A stretch of DNA of 64,000 bases from Oenanthe sinensis (Eukaryota; Streptophyta; Magnoliopsida; Apiales; Apiaceae), in contig CM053795.1 of the NCBI GenBank assembly GCA_028671895.1, positions 8,639,501-8,703,500 on the forward strand, read 5' to 3'. A model generated the notes under the pieces. That model made no database searches. It was not told the origin of the DNA and saw only the letters and a program-made list of their open reading frames with translations. Positions 23,017 to 35,900 of this stretch are shown here, piece by piece; within the stretch, counting starts at the first letter, position 1, and each line of letters opens with the position of its first letter. The position numbers and the translations under genes are program-made.

Positions 23017-23249
23017 CTCCCTCTGATCCTTTATATAGGTCACTGGACTTTTTGCACGTAACTTTAGGTGCTTTGACTATATACTTAGAATTGATTTTTT
23101 TTTAATTTTCTTTTTCTGAATAAAAATATAATGTTTAAATTTTAATTCACAAAAAGAAAATTTAAAAAATATTAATTCTAGCTATGTGGTCAAAGCACAT
23201 AAAATTACGTGCAAAAAGTCAAACGACCTATAAATAGGACCAGAGGGAG
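23017..23249. mobile_element. Stowaway-type MITE, well preserved
   Basis: The left arm begins CTCCCTCTGATCCTTTATAT. The right arm, read inverted, begins CTCCCTCTGGTCCTATTTAT. The arms continue matching for about 60 bases, including GTGCTTTGAC and TTTTTGCACGTAA. TA target duplications sit at 23015-23016 and 23250-23251. At 233 bp and with no coding capacity, it could fold into one long hairpin. Confidence 0.88.
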
Positions 23250-23251
23250 TA

Positions 23252-25330
23252 TCGTCTAACCGAAAAACACGCGTAAAATGTCTACGGAGACTTAAACAAT
23301 AAAACTTTAAAGTCTGGAAACAGAAACCCCCCTCTCTCTAAGTAGCTGAAAAGCAAATGAAACACAAGAAATTTAGTGTCACAACTTTGAACCTGTCTTA
23401 AAAATCAGAATTAAAGGACAAAATTTAACTAAAAGTCTAAAAAATAAAAAAAATAAAAGATAAATCCTAATCAAAAGAAGAGTTTTTGGTTACGTACTAA
23501 TATACTTTTAAACTACAAATGTCTGCTAAAGGTATAAAAATCTTAATACTAATTAAAAATAAATGAAATAGCAAAATAAAATTTAATCAAATGAGATACC
23601 TTTGGTTAGATACTCAAAGCAACTTGGACTTAAACAGAACCAGCAACTCAGACTTAAATATTCATGCATAAAATTGATTTTAAACAAAAAAATTATGATT
23701 TTAAACAAGTTTTTTTTTGTAAATTTTATATTATCTAAAAAGGTCAAAAAAATATTAGTCGAGGATCAATTATTCATGTATTAAAAAAATCCGTTATATT
23801 TCATATTTGGGGACGAACTTTAATAAAATGAAGAGAAAAAAACTTATGTAATTTAATAAGATGTGTTAGGATTAATAAAAAAATATCGTTTTAGAATAAT
23901 TGATGAAACAAATGCATATTTTACATGTTCTGACTAACTTATTACTGTAATTAATATGTTATATATATGTAAAGATAAACAAAATAAAGGGAGGGGGAGA
24001 AAGACAGGAATTCAAATAATTCAAAATTGACAGCCGGCAGTATGTAAATAAATTAAAAAAGGTAGGAGTACCGTCTATAGTGGTGGACGATAAACGAATT
24101 AAATTACCATAACAAAATGCTATATAATAAAACAAATATTAGACAGAAAATCTTATTCTAATGCACGACATCTGTCGCAGGGTACGTACTGGTCTGAATA
24201 AAGTCGCTCATTATTGTACATCAACTCTACCGGTACTTTTTTTTTTTTTATATTTATTTACAACGTATATATTACATAAATTTGCAGCATATCATAACAA
24301 GAACTTTGAATTATTTAAATTTTAGATACAAAAGTAAGTATAAGAAACAAATATCGAAAATGTAATCTTAAATTTATGGATGATGTTATCAAAATGAAAT
24401 TATTTTTTATGTTCATAATTTTTATCATAATTAACTCACGTATAAAAAATTTAAATTATAAAAATGAAAGGATAGAGCAGTAAATATTGGACTACGCAAT
24501 ATATTATGAAGGAGAAATAGAAGTTGGTTAAGCGACAGGATTAAGTTATCCGATGTTGATTTTGGCGATGGCGATAGTCCAAATTCCAGACATCACTAAT
24601 CTATTAAAGTTGAAAAAACAAAGATAATGTGTTTCAATCATAATGTTGGTGTTTTTATTATGTGTGTGACGACCCAAACCCTTACCACACAATGCGTGTT
24701 CTTATCATTTCACCTTTTTTATTTTGAAAAGTAAACAGGGAAAAAACAATAAGAGCTTTGTCCTTTGATGATGCTTGATAGATTTATTCATTTTTAAAAC
24801 AATATTAAATCGCGTATATAAATCTATTTTTTCTCTAAAACATTATTGAAGCATCGACATGGAATAACCGTTTTCTATCATTTGATAGTCATTTTGAACA
24901 TTTTTTAATATAACATATGTATTAATGTATATATGTGATGGGCAAACAAGCTGGTCCAAACATATCCAAAATTACAAGAGGGGCACAATTTGTCAAATAT
25001 ATCTGCATCTTTGCTTTGCTTCTGGACAACCAAGGTTCCCTGGCCCCTACCACTTCACACATTATTATCACGTGAGATCAAGTGGGTCTACTAATAAATA
25101 TTCCAAGTTTTGATTTTTAATGCGTATTTTAACATGCATAAAATATATAATTTGGTATTTAAATTTTTATTCTTTAAAATAAATTTAAAAAATAAGTTAT
25201 CGAACTGTGTTCCTTGAAAATCCAAAAACACAACGAAAAAAGACGGGGAATAGTTAAATACTACTGTACCCTTTTCCGGTTCCTCAAGTCGCACTAGATG
25301 GTCTACTCTTTTATTCCATAAATTACTAGC
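23252..25330. other. AT-rich spacer with a GC-richer G-box patch
   Basis: No gene that I can support. Around 24940-25090 the composition is more balanced. It includes a perfect G-box palindrome, TCACGTGA, near 25068. Confidence 0.4.
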
Positions 25331-25373
25331 CTCAATTTTCAACAAATACTCCCTCCATTCTGAGTAATTTGGT

Positions 25374-25654
25374 GGACCTGGCAATTTAACGCAGTTCAGT
25401 ATCATACGAAAATGATATGAAAATAATATGAAAATTTAAATTTTATATTTTGAGTACACAAATATAAATATACATAATTGAGATTTAGTGCTGGTTTTAT
25501 GTTTATCAAAGAACGACACGACACGACACAAAATACATGAAATAAAACAAATAAATATTTTACATTTAAATATTTTATTTTTATTATAGATATACATATA
25601 TTTATTTATGTAATTATACATAATTTTATAATCTTTTGTATAAATATGATGCAA

Positions 25655-25686
<32 letters not shown>

Positions 25687-25849
25687 TGTAGAAATATACT
25701 TAATAATATAATATTTCAATATATTTATTTATATATTAATTTTTATCTGATATTATACAAAAAATACACAACACGAAATACACAAACTCTAAATGGGTCG
25801 TATTTGAGTTTAACATTTTAATACACGATATTGACAAATTTCCAGGTCT
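25374..25849. mobile_element. possible MITE with CCTGG termini
   Basis: The left GGACCTGGCAATTT and the right AAATTTCCAGGTCT are inverted copies. Just inside are CACGACACGACAC (about 25515) and TACACAACACGAAATACACA (about 25770), typical of a widespread plant repeat family with acacgac motifs. The core contains an (AT)n run at 25655-25681. It appears to sit beside a Stowaway-like end (CTCCCTCCATTCTGAG, 25349). Confidence 0.45.
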
Positions 25850-26194
25850 AGATCTGGAGTGTGTAATAAGAAATATTTTTTAAAAAAATTATTCTTTTAA
25901 ATAATAATTTAATTTTTAAATATTTATTTTAAAAATAATTTTTTTATTAATCGTAAATATGTAAAAAAAGATAAAAGAAAAGGTAATTTAAAAGGAAGGA
26001 ATACATATCGGTATGGATAGTATTATAGATTTAGCTAAATCTAGATAATTTATTCTCTCGTTTTAAAGGGAAAAAATGTTTTCAGAACCTCGACATTACA
26101 AATAGGAAAGAACAACAATAAATAGTAAATGTACCAAAATTGTGTATTGAACAAATAAAGGATTTTATTTTTTTATTTTTGTACGTAGAATCTT

Positions 26195-26410
26195 AGTGAA
26201 AGTGGGACCCAACTGATGATGATATCAAACAGGTTGTAAGACTGTGACGTGTAAGACCAGGGCTAGTGACACGTGTAAAGAAGGGACGGCGTTGAGCAAG
26301 ATACAGCTCAGGCTAAGCTGGCCGTTTGGCGTTACATGTTCATGTGCGGCTTCAGTTTAGTTGACGCCCTGGTCAAAAGCTCTGACCGAGCAATCACTCC
26401 TAATTACTCC
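26195..26410. promoter_or_regulatory. isolated GC-richer patch with ACGT and W-box motifs
   Basis: About 200 bases near 50% G+C inside very AT-rich DNA. They contain GACGTG, ACACGTGT (a G-box/ABRE core), TTGACGCC and GGTCAAA (W-box core TTGAC). No reading frame or exon is visible within several kb. It could be a displaced promoter fragment or a distal enhancer; motif content alone is weak evidence. Confidence 0.3.
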
Positions 26411-27221
26411 TTTTTCTTTTCTTTTTTCTTGACAAAAAAGTGAACCTAATTACTCCTATAGTCCTGTTTTAAACAAGTTTGAACATTTATTTAATTTTTT
26501 TATACGTATTTTATAATATATAAAAAATATTAATTCCATAAATTTTTAGATAAATCATAATATTTTAATTTTAATTTAAGAAAAATATTGAAAAAATATA
26601 TTTTATATTTAAAAAATTATAAAAATTAATATTTATTTTAGAACATTGGGAGAAAAAGAAAATCCTATTACTGGATATTTATATTCGTAAATTGAAATAT
26701 AAGGAGTGAAAGTAAAAATATTAAAAAACTCGTTTCATCATATTTTTAAGTAATCTCTCTCGGAACAAGTCCAACAGTATTTCTTACAAATGATAATTTT
26801 TTTAATAACTTATGATAATAATTTATATATATACTTTAACAATATTTCTCTTGTTTGTTTCTCATTATTATAATAATATTAAATTTGAATGTAAAATGAA
26901 AAAGAAGTGAAAATAAATAAAATAATGATTTTATTCATAAAAATGAAATTATAAGAAATCATTAGTGTATTGATGTAGCAGTATTTTTTGTTTATTTTCT
27001 AAATTATAGTTTAACAATTCATTTATAATAATTATTTCATAATAAATATTTTCTCTCTTTTTATTATATATTATACTTTTAATGATATTTTTTTAATATT
27101 AACATATTAATAAATAAGAAGTGAATACACATATATAATGATTATTATGAGAGTTAAAAATATCTAAGAATCTGATAATATTTAATACTATTATATATAC
27201 GAAGTGGACTTGCTATCTCAG

Positions 27222-27645
27222 AGCATCTTCAACAGACTCTTAAAAACTCTTAAATATAATATTAAAAAAATCCTAAGTACCCTAAAAAATGTCTCAAATA
27301 TTCAGTTGACATGTATGTAATTAATAACTTTTCTATAATAATATAAAACACTGTATGCATACATACGCGTTCACGAATTAAAACTAGCAATATGTAATGT
27401 CACGTTATTTTTAAAAAAATTGAAATTATTTTTGGGATACATAACATTACTCATATAAAAAATTAGACTCCTACCGTTGTTAACACATTTTCAAGAGTCT
27501 CAACTCCATTAATGTGGAGAAATTGGAAGGAAGTTATTATTTTATTAATAAAAAACAAGTTATGAGCGCCTAGTGGTTCTTTAAAATAGAGGAGAGAAAA
27601 ATGGCTATTAAGTTTTTAAAGAGCCTTTAAGAGTCTTTTAGAAAA
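27222..27645. mobile_element. partial MITE of the GAGCATCTTCAACAG type
   Basis: The left end GAGCATCTTCAACAGACTCT is a common terminus of plant MITEs. The right side has TTTAAGAGTCTTTTAG, which is its partial inverted partner. The outer right end is lost. No coding capacity. Confidence 0.4.
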
Positions 27646-27649
27646 ATAA

Positions 27650-29349
27650 TTTAAGTCATATTCTTTATATTTGAACTCAAGGGCTTATACAACATCCAAT
27701 CAAATACAAGATCAAGTCGATGATCGCTTACTCGAAACCCCTGCATTCTCTTCAAATAAAGCCTATACTTCTCAATGTTGATTGAAGTGTGTGAAAGCAG
27801 GGGTGTTAGACAGGTTGCTTGTGTATGTATTCTCGAAAAATATAACTAGAGTCGGTGGGTCACTCGATTTCTCTTGCGGGTCATGATTTTTCAGCCTATC
27901 GAAGCCAATTCTCATGCTTGTATACTGTTTTACAATAACGTAGAGGTAAGAACAGTGTGAATTGACCCCTCGACGAGATAAGTTTTTACTTGTAAAATTT
28001 GAATGTTTAACTTGTTCGAATTGTTTAAACTATGAATTCTTGAGTTTATACATGTGCTTTATGATGAGAATTTTGTTATATAGTTTTATGAATTTTTTAC
28101 CTCGAAAAAATGGAATATATTTTGAGTGTATTGGTGATACTCTGTCTCGGTTATGATCATTCTTGTTGTTGAGTGACTATTTTTGTTGTTCATGAATTGA
28201 TTCAACTCTTATTTGATAAGATCCAAGTTTGTTTCAAGTCTTTGTTTTTTTTTAGGTTTTTGTTTTGCTTATGTGCTTGATGAGTTAGCTAGGATGAGTT
28301 ATTTTAACGAGTTTGATTATGAGTTTTTCTAATTTTTACTATTCACACGAATGCAACACAAATATTTTTTAGTTACTAATATTTTATTGATAATTGATGT
28401 AGTATTAATTTTGTAACGGTAGGTTTTTATGGGCATTAAAAGGTGTCCTGAATAGGTTGAGTTTAATTAGACTATTATTTAGGAATTTAAGTTAATGTGT
28501 AATATTTTATGTAGTTTTTAATTATAGTTTTTATTAAGCAGATTATGATTATTAGTTGAACAATAATTTAGGAGTTTGAATTAATTGGGAGAATATTTAT
28601 GATTTTGTTCCATTTATGGGCGGTCATTTTTGATGAAGTATATTTTAGGGATTTTTTTAAGAGGCAATCAATTGCTATTTGGATGATTTGTCTATTTTAT
28701 ATAAAATTTTAAAATTCAAAATTTTCATTAAAATTATATTAATTTCGATTCACATAGTTATATGTTTATGACGTGTCCAATCAAATAAACCACTTTGATT
28801 GGATTTTAATGATTTATTCACTTTAATTTATATTAGTTTTATTTTCAAAAAAAATTATAATATATTTATTCTTTATTGAATTTTAATGTAAAATTGTGTA
28901 CTTTCTTATATAAATGGTTTTAAATATATATGTTACTTTCATCACATTAATTTATCTTATTTTTTAGTAAATTGTTGATCATATTATTGAGACTTATATA
29001 TTTCTTTATTTCTCTTAATTTTTAGGTACACGGGAAGAAGAGTCAATAAGGTTTTATGGGATCTAACATTACGGGTGTTTTCTTATCAGACATTAAAATT
29101 TTATTATTTAAATGTCCGCGGTCATCTCGCATGACATGTCTGATAAATTTTCTTGAATGAAAGAAACTCATTGATCTGATTATTGTATTCAGATGCAATT
29201 CATCTTACAATTTACCGTATATGCTGACAATTTTTTTTTTTAAGGGCTTGTTTAAAGAGTCTTTTGCGGATACTCTTATACTACTTAATATACTTATATG
29301 TTTTTTGAAAAAGTTAAATTTAGGCCTAAAACACTTTAGCAATAATTAT
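27650..29349. other. AT-rich spacer, no gene recognised
   Basis: Some stretches (27700-27960 and 29030-29200) have more balanced composition, but none gives a reading frame of useful length or a recognisable domain. Confidence 0.4.
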
Positions 29350-29350
29350 A

Positions 29351-30875
29351 GGGTGTATTTAATCCGGATTCTGCAGTTATTTTTTATATTTTAAAAATCT
29401 GAGTGTAATATCCCGTATTTTTTTGAATAATAAAATAGATTAATAATAATAAAAATGATTAAAATTGGATAGAGATTAAAAATTAAAATTGGATTAAAAT
29501 AATGACTTTTTAATATGAGTCGGTTTTGAATAACAATTCCGGCAGGTTTAGAATTTAGAGTTTTAGATGAGTATATATAGATTAAGATTTACTTATTTTT
29601 TTCATATTTTTCTCGAGCCACCTTTGCTAAATAGTTGTAAATCTTTATCGATACAATATTTATTCTTTTTCTTCATATTCTTTTATTGAAATTCGTAGGT
29701 AAGTCAAAATTCGTTGATTTTTGGACTTTCAAAAAGATCTTTTCATTTTCTACAACATTTTTATTTTAAGTTTTTTCATAAAATATCATTTAGAGTGTCA
29801 AAAAGGTGGAATACATATATGATCATATTTAGAATCATGGAGAAGTTCAACATTTGAGATGTGATATTTTTGATTGGGTGTTGAGGATTGAATATATGTT
29901 ATACGATGTCGTGAATTCTTGGTTTTCCAGCTATGGTAAATTTTCTGATCAATCTTTCTGGTGCTTTTAAAATTATGTTTATATTTGATTATAAAAATTT
30001 GGGTTAAGTGATTATATTTTGAAGTGACGTGTAATATTTTATATGTGTTGTGTGTAACCAGTAATTTTGGAACTCTGATTCATGTCATGGTTTACGAAAA
30101 TTTAGGACCGTTATCACTGGATTGCAGTGGTTGTGGTATAAACTGTGGGTAACAATTTATTGTTAAATGTGTGGTCGTCGTATCGTATTGAATAAGAATA
30201 TGAAAGTGCATCGAAGTTATGTGTATATATATCGTATCAAAATTTATATATTATTATATGTATTATATGTTACTTTGCCCGACTAGTTGGATCGATTGGT
30301 TACTTACTGGGTTGTATAACTCATTACTTACAATTTTCAGGTTTGATGTAAGAGTAAGTTGGAGTGCATTGGATTTCGAGGATCTTAGATTTGGAGTTGA
30401 TTGGTTGTTGGTTTGTTATTGTTAACTGCGCTTTTGTAATATTTATCATTGTAATAGAGTTTTGGATTAATAAATTGTATTATATTCTAAATTCGCTAAA
30501 ATTAATAGCCCGAAAAAGGGCAAGCGGTTACACTGACGATATTCAATCAGGATTTTAAATAATATTTTAAAATTTGGGGTATTAAATCAGGATTTTAAAC
30601 CGTACTTTAAAATCCTGGGTATTGAATATGAATTATTATTAATCAATTAAAATTTAGGGGTATTAAAAAACTTACTAACACTGATGAATTATAAAAATTT
30701 ATGGATTATGAATATTACCTCAATACAAGAGATTCTACCGGATTCATGGTCAACTCTACGTGAATTATATGAATTATGTATATTTTCAACTCTGCGTGAA
30801 ATCTTAAATCAAATACAATCAATAAAAATCAATGAATTTATAAATAATACTTTTAAATCTGAATTAAATACACCT
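29351..30875. mobile_element. MITE split by a nested solo LTR
   Basis: The left terminus GGGTGTATTTAATCCGGATT and the right terminus (inverted) AGGTGTATTTAATTCAGATT are inverted copies about 1.5 kb apart. Removing the LTR at 29404-30532 leaves about 400 bp, a normal MITE length. A related sequence lies in the opposite orientation near 47730-47800 (shared GATTTTAA...GGGGTATT modules), so this is a dispersed family. Confidence 0.55.
29404..30532. mobile_element. solo LTR of a retrotransposon
   Basis: It begins TGTAATATCCCGTATTTT and ends AAGCGGTTACA, the TG...CA ends typical of plant Ty3-type LTRs of the TGTAAYAYCCCG kind. Flanking 5-mers CTGAG (29399-29403) and CTGAC (30533-30537) match at four of five positions, as expected for a slightly aged target duplication. 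No gag or pol sequence is adjacent, so it is a solo LTR left by recombination. Confidence 0.68.
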
Positions 30876-30879
30876 TAGA

Positions 30880-32930
30880 GTAGATTTTGTGGTTCACCAA
30901 GAAAAATAATAATTTAGATTTTGTCTTGGTTCAGACTTCAGACACTCCGTTATTTTTTTTAATTTCTAACTTTTTTTACTGTTACAAAATTACACTATTT
31001 AAAGTTACGAATACAGCTAGCTAATTAATTTAATTAATGATTAACTTGTCACTCTCCCTTGTTATGAAGAATAGAAACAAAGACATATACAATAATCAAT
31101 ATTCAAAATTCAAAAGACGTGTTTGTATTTTGTGAGTCCCTGCATTTCTCCATCGGAAACATGCTGGTGAAGAAAGGGATGGTATAATCTTCCCACCGCA
31201 CAAAAGCAAACCTTACTTGTTTTTACTCTCTTTGTACAGTTAATGGTGTTTTTCCAGTAGGCATGTGCATCAAACGGGCTGCCAACTCTCATTTCTTGTT
31301 GTATCTATGGATGAATTTGCTACTGGGTTTTTTTATTGGGGAATTTAAATCAATACGTGCATTTCATAATTTCGTTGCAAGTTTCTAGTTTACTCGAGTT
31401 TCGTAAATTATTTGTTCAAATTTTGACATTGGAAAATAGATGTGGCACAAAACCTGTAATAATGATGGGATATTTTACAAATTAAGGGGTATATACCGTA
31501 TTATATCTTTTTTGTAGATATTTATTTTATATATACCCCACAACCTCTTATAAACGATGATTAGAGGAGAAAGAAAAACATGCATGTGAAGATGGACCTT
31601 TTTTCGCCTCTTATAAGTTCATACATCTCTTACAAGAGGTGCATTCAAACATCCCCTAAATAATCTGGCATCGTTCAATTTACCAGATGTTATTTTGGAC
31701 CTTTTTTTCCCTAGAACTATTTCTAAAAACCACCTAAATTATCACGTTTTAGCCTCAACTCAGCTAACCAAATGTTTGATGATTACTAAATAAATTAAGC
31801 TTATAGCAACTAAAATGTGGTAGAAGAACTTTTAACACTTGAGAGTGAAAATTAGTTTGGAGACTTGAAAAAAATGATTTCTACATGTTTTCTCCAACTT
31901 AAGTTGAGAAGTTTTTTCCTGCTACTAGTATAACATAATTTCTATTACACTGATACCCAGGTTTTAATTTTATACATCTACATTCTTTCACAACGAACAA
32001 CTATGACAAGTAAGACAAAACTGTACACTATTTAACTAGTATTATAATTTATACCTATTCAGGGAAATTGGTTTGTAAGGAGTGTCTTCAAAAAGCTTGA
32101 CTGAACATTCTACCCGCCAATGGTCAGTAAAAGTCATTGCACCTTTGGGTTGAATCTTGATCAAGTCTGTGCCGAAGAGCTATACAATGTTAACATTTTT
32201 CAGCCTGCAAGTAAATCGATTCTAAGACTGAGTAATTTTGATTGGCGACCAGATGATGCATCATGTATGTAACAATTTTCAATTAATATGCTTCCATTTC
32301 AGCATATATTATACTGCATATGAGAACTAACACCTCCATTTAAGTGGAGATGATATTTGCCTTGGCTCTTGAGGCATGTATTTTTCACATGGAGCTAATT
32401 TCAAATAAGAGCTCGTACAAAAGTTGATTAAATTCTCGATTACATCTCCTTTGTGTATGACCCTGAAAGATGAGCACGACAAAAAATTGAAATAATCTCC
32501 TTTGTGTATGAGTATGACACTGAAAGATGAGCACGACGAAAAATTGAAACAGAGACCATCCTCAGAAATTTTCGCAAGGACGGGGATGAAGGGGGATACA
32601 AGCTATTCTCACGAGCAAAACATTCCTCAGTAGTCAGTACACAAAAGAGTGCAAGTGATTACATTTTATAAAGCAACTTGCCAACAATGAAAATTAGATA
32701 CCATTTGTATAATTATCAAACAAGAGCGCAGACCCTTTTTTCAAATTTTTTTGTTAAACTTACTTTTCAGAAAAAACACTTTACACACACACACACACTA
32801 CCAATGAGAAAAATCGGTGAATTTAGAAGTAGAAGTCACACACAAAAAAGGTGAAAAATGCGATGGTACTAAATTAACAGAAAAAGAGGAGACCTGATTA
32901 TAAAGTAGAGAAGATAAGAGGTTCTTGCGG
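30880..32930. other. spacer 3' of the acyltransferase gene
   Basis: No gene recognised. A diverged tandem pair of about 51 bases (TCTCCTTTGTGTATGA, starting near 32446 and 32497) lies near the end. The last 100-200 bases before 32937 are the likely 3' untranslated region of the acyltransferase on the minus strand. Confidence 0.45.
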
Positions 32931-32936
32931 TATAAT

Positions 32937-35900
32937 TTATTGCCATGGTTGTGACAATGAAACGGTAGGAATTGATGCATCTAGACCTTGTTTCCCATGT
33001 ATAGCAGATTTTAGCACATTGTATTGTTGACTGACAGAGTCATAGAGTGCCTGTGAATATGCCACTTTAGCCTGTGGAAAATCAGAAAATGAACATAGTC
33101 ATTCTTAATGCCAGGTTAACACTTCCATATTCATAACTCAGAAGGACGCCCAATCTAACAGATTGATATACATTGCTACTCACAAAAGTTTAGAAGCCTT
33201 TCCAATAGACATTTGAACAAACATTTATTGGATCTATACATAGTTAACATGACTCGAGCCTAAATAATAATTTATCTTATTGGCCCTACACAATGTAAAC
33301 ACTAAACATTGTCCACTGGGACTGGAAAATTTTGCCTTCAAGAGCCATATTGATAGCTATTTAGCATCAATGTTATATAAAAAAAAGATCATTAAGTAAA
33401 CTTCAGCACAAATATAGTGGCATTCTGAATTATCACTTGCCAGTATTGAGCAGAGACAGGTAAAGTCACCAGCAAAATATTTAAAAGGAAATCCAATTGA
33501 GCAGTCGGAGTAAATCTTGGACCTAAAGCCAATCTACGTACCTCTCCCTTGTTGTGCACTTTCACATTGAAGTTAAATTAACCCTACTTCTACAAGCAAA
33601 CTTGTGTGTGTGTGTGTGTTGGTCTAATGTATTTGGTTCAGGACAAACGTGTATGGACACAAGCCTCCCAATATAATAGTTCAATGATAAAAACTTACAG
33701 ACTGGTGAAGTATATTAACCAACCTCTTCGGGGTTCTCACAGCCATCACTAATTTCATTGAAATTAATTGAGGGTGCAACTGATAATCCAGTCCCATGAA
33801 AAGCAATAACTCGTCTCTCTCCAATTTCTTTCTCAACCTGTAAAATTACTGTTTCGTAAGAGAGCCAATTGGAGCCATAATGAACACGCAAAGACAAAAC
33901 CAGCAAGAAGAACAACCTGTGCTGGAGGGGGCATGATATCATGGCAAAGTAGAGCTATTGGATATATATGACCCGGACGACCAGAATGTTCGATTAGCCT
34001 TCTCATGTTGTCTGCTGAAGAAGCATCAAAAGGTGCCTGAACCTTTTGTATCAGTAAAAAACTAACAATATCGCTTTACAAGAATAGTGAACTAACTTGA
34101 ATTGCAGTCCATGAATATACAACCCTGAACCCTGATGGACAATACAACTATAGTATATAAGCATTCCGCGTTTATCCTTAAATCTCCATTTTTTATACAG
34201 AAAATCAACGTAAAGTTTCTCAGCTCCATATGACCAAACTAGACAGGTGAATGGCTCAACCTTTGTCGCTTACATACATGCCATTTGTACATCCTTCTTT
34301 GAAAAAAGTGAAAATGCATGCCAATTGGCAAAGTTTCTCAGCTCCATATGACCAAACTAGACAGGTGAATGGCTCAACCTTTGTCGCTTACATACATGCC
34401 ATTTGTACATCCTTTTTTGAAAATACTGAAAATGCATGCCAAATGGCAAAATATATAGTTCTAAGGAAGATCTCTGAAAATGATGTTATTATTTAGGAGA
34501 ACAAGTTGCCACCTTCCAGAGGCCTTTATTTACTATGCAAAAGTCAAAAGGCTGCGTTTTTTTGCCATGGGAAGCACATTTTAACCATACTTGTAAGAAG
34601 TGAGAAAAGAAAATATGTTGCTGAAGAAATTAAAATGAGTAATTACCACAACATAAAAAATTTATGCAATCAATCATGTCTTTAAGGAGATAGTTTACCG
34701 GAAACCATTCTTTTGTGACAGGATCAGGACGGTCACGTCCACCACTTGGCGCAATCCATATTATTTTTGAGCCACTCCTGTTATATAAATTAGAATAGTT
34801 AAAAGACCTGTATAGAGCAAAAGTTAACATTGAAATCACCATCCTAATTAGATAATCACAGACTTTTTTTTTGTATGTTCAATGATCATAAATTCAGCAA
34901 GTAAATCGCATCCACTTCATGATATATCAAACTGCTGCTTTCCTTGTAGGTATAAAAAAAATTCAGTATGAAAGTCCTACAGTTTGAAAGTGACAAGAAT
35001 TAAGACCGTAATCAACACAATAACATTACTTCTCTTGCAAGAATCTCCTTTTCAACCCCTACTAAAAAGTGACGGTTTATTGTTCTTTCTGAAGAAATAC
35101 AAGTATTAAGTTATGTTGTTTAGATTTTCCAAGCTCTAAGATATCAATACTACAACTAATGTTTTTTGTTGATAGTACAACAGGATTGCATATTTAATTT
35201 AGTCTAAACATTAGAACATACACATTCATGCTTGGACGATAAGCAGTTCTCAATTGCTTTATCATAGCTAGGTACAACAGAAAATATGTAAAATGCAACC
35301 TAAATAATAAACTATCAGGAAGAAGGAACAGAAAGGAAGTATATAATTATGGCATGATGCAGTATGCCCATTGCAATCAAGTTAGAGTCCTCGCTGCAAA
35401 TGGCTACAAAGAACGATTATTTGGTAGATTCTTTTTTAAGATGAACCACTATACATTAGCACACTGCACATCTCTACGGAGTGTCTAAGCAGCTTCTTTT
35501 AAGCTTCATATCAATGAAGAAGAGTCACATATCTGCTGCAAAAATAGAATGTTAGTTGTAGGTTTACCTTAGTAACATAGCCATCTCCTTCAGACTCCTT
35601 GTGTTTGCTCTCTTTTTCATGTCTACAAGATCTGGGTCATCATTCATGTGCTTTTTTGAATACACGCACAAGAGATTTCTATAAAACATAATGTAGAACA
35701 AGCATGTATATTTTATTTAGTGAGAAAAAGAGAATAGAAAAATATATTGTCACTTTGGTTGTAGATCAAAAACAGTGACAAGCACCTGCCCATACTGAAG
35801 GGTTTGCAAAGCGGATCTGTTACTACTCTATCTCCTGCTATGTAAGTCTGCAACACAGTTTCTAGATATTGGTACCACAAACATATTTCATCGCACATGA

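Noticed and set aside
34251..34496. 81-codon frame with an internal protein repeat
   Set aside because: The repeat is the 118-bp tandem duplication in an intron; it has no family match.
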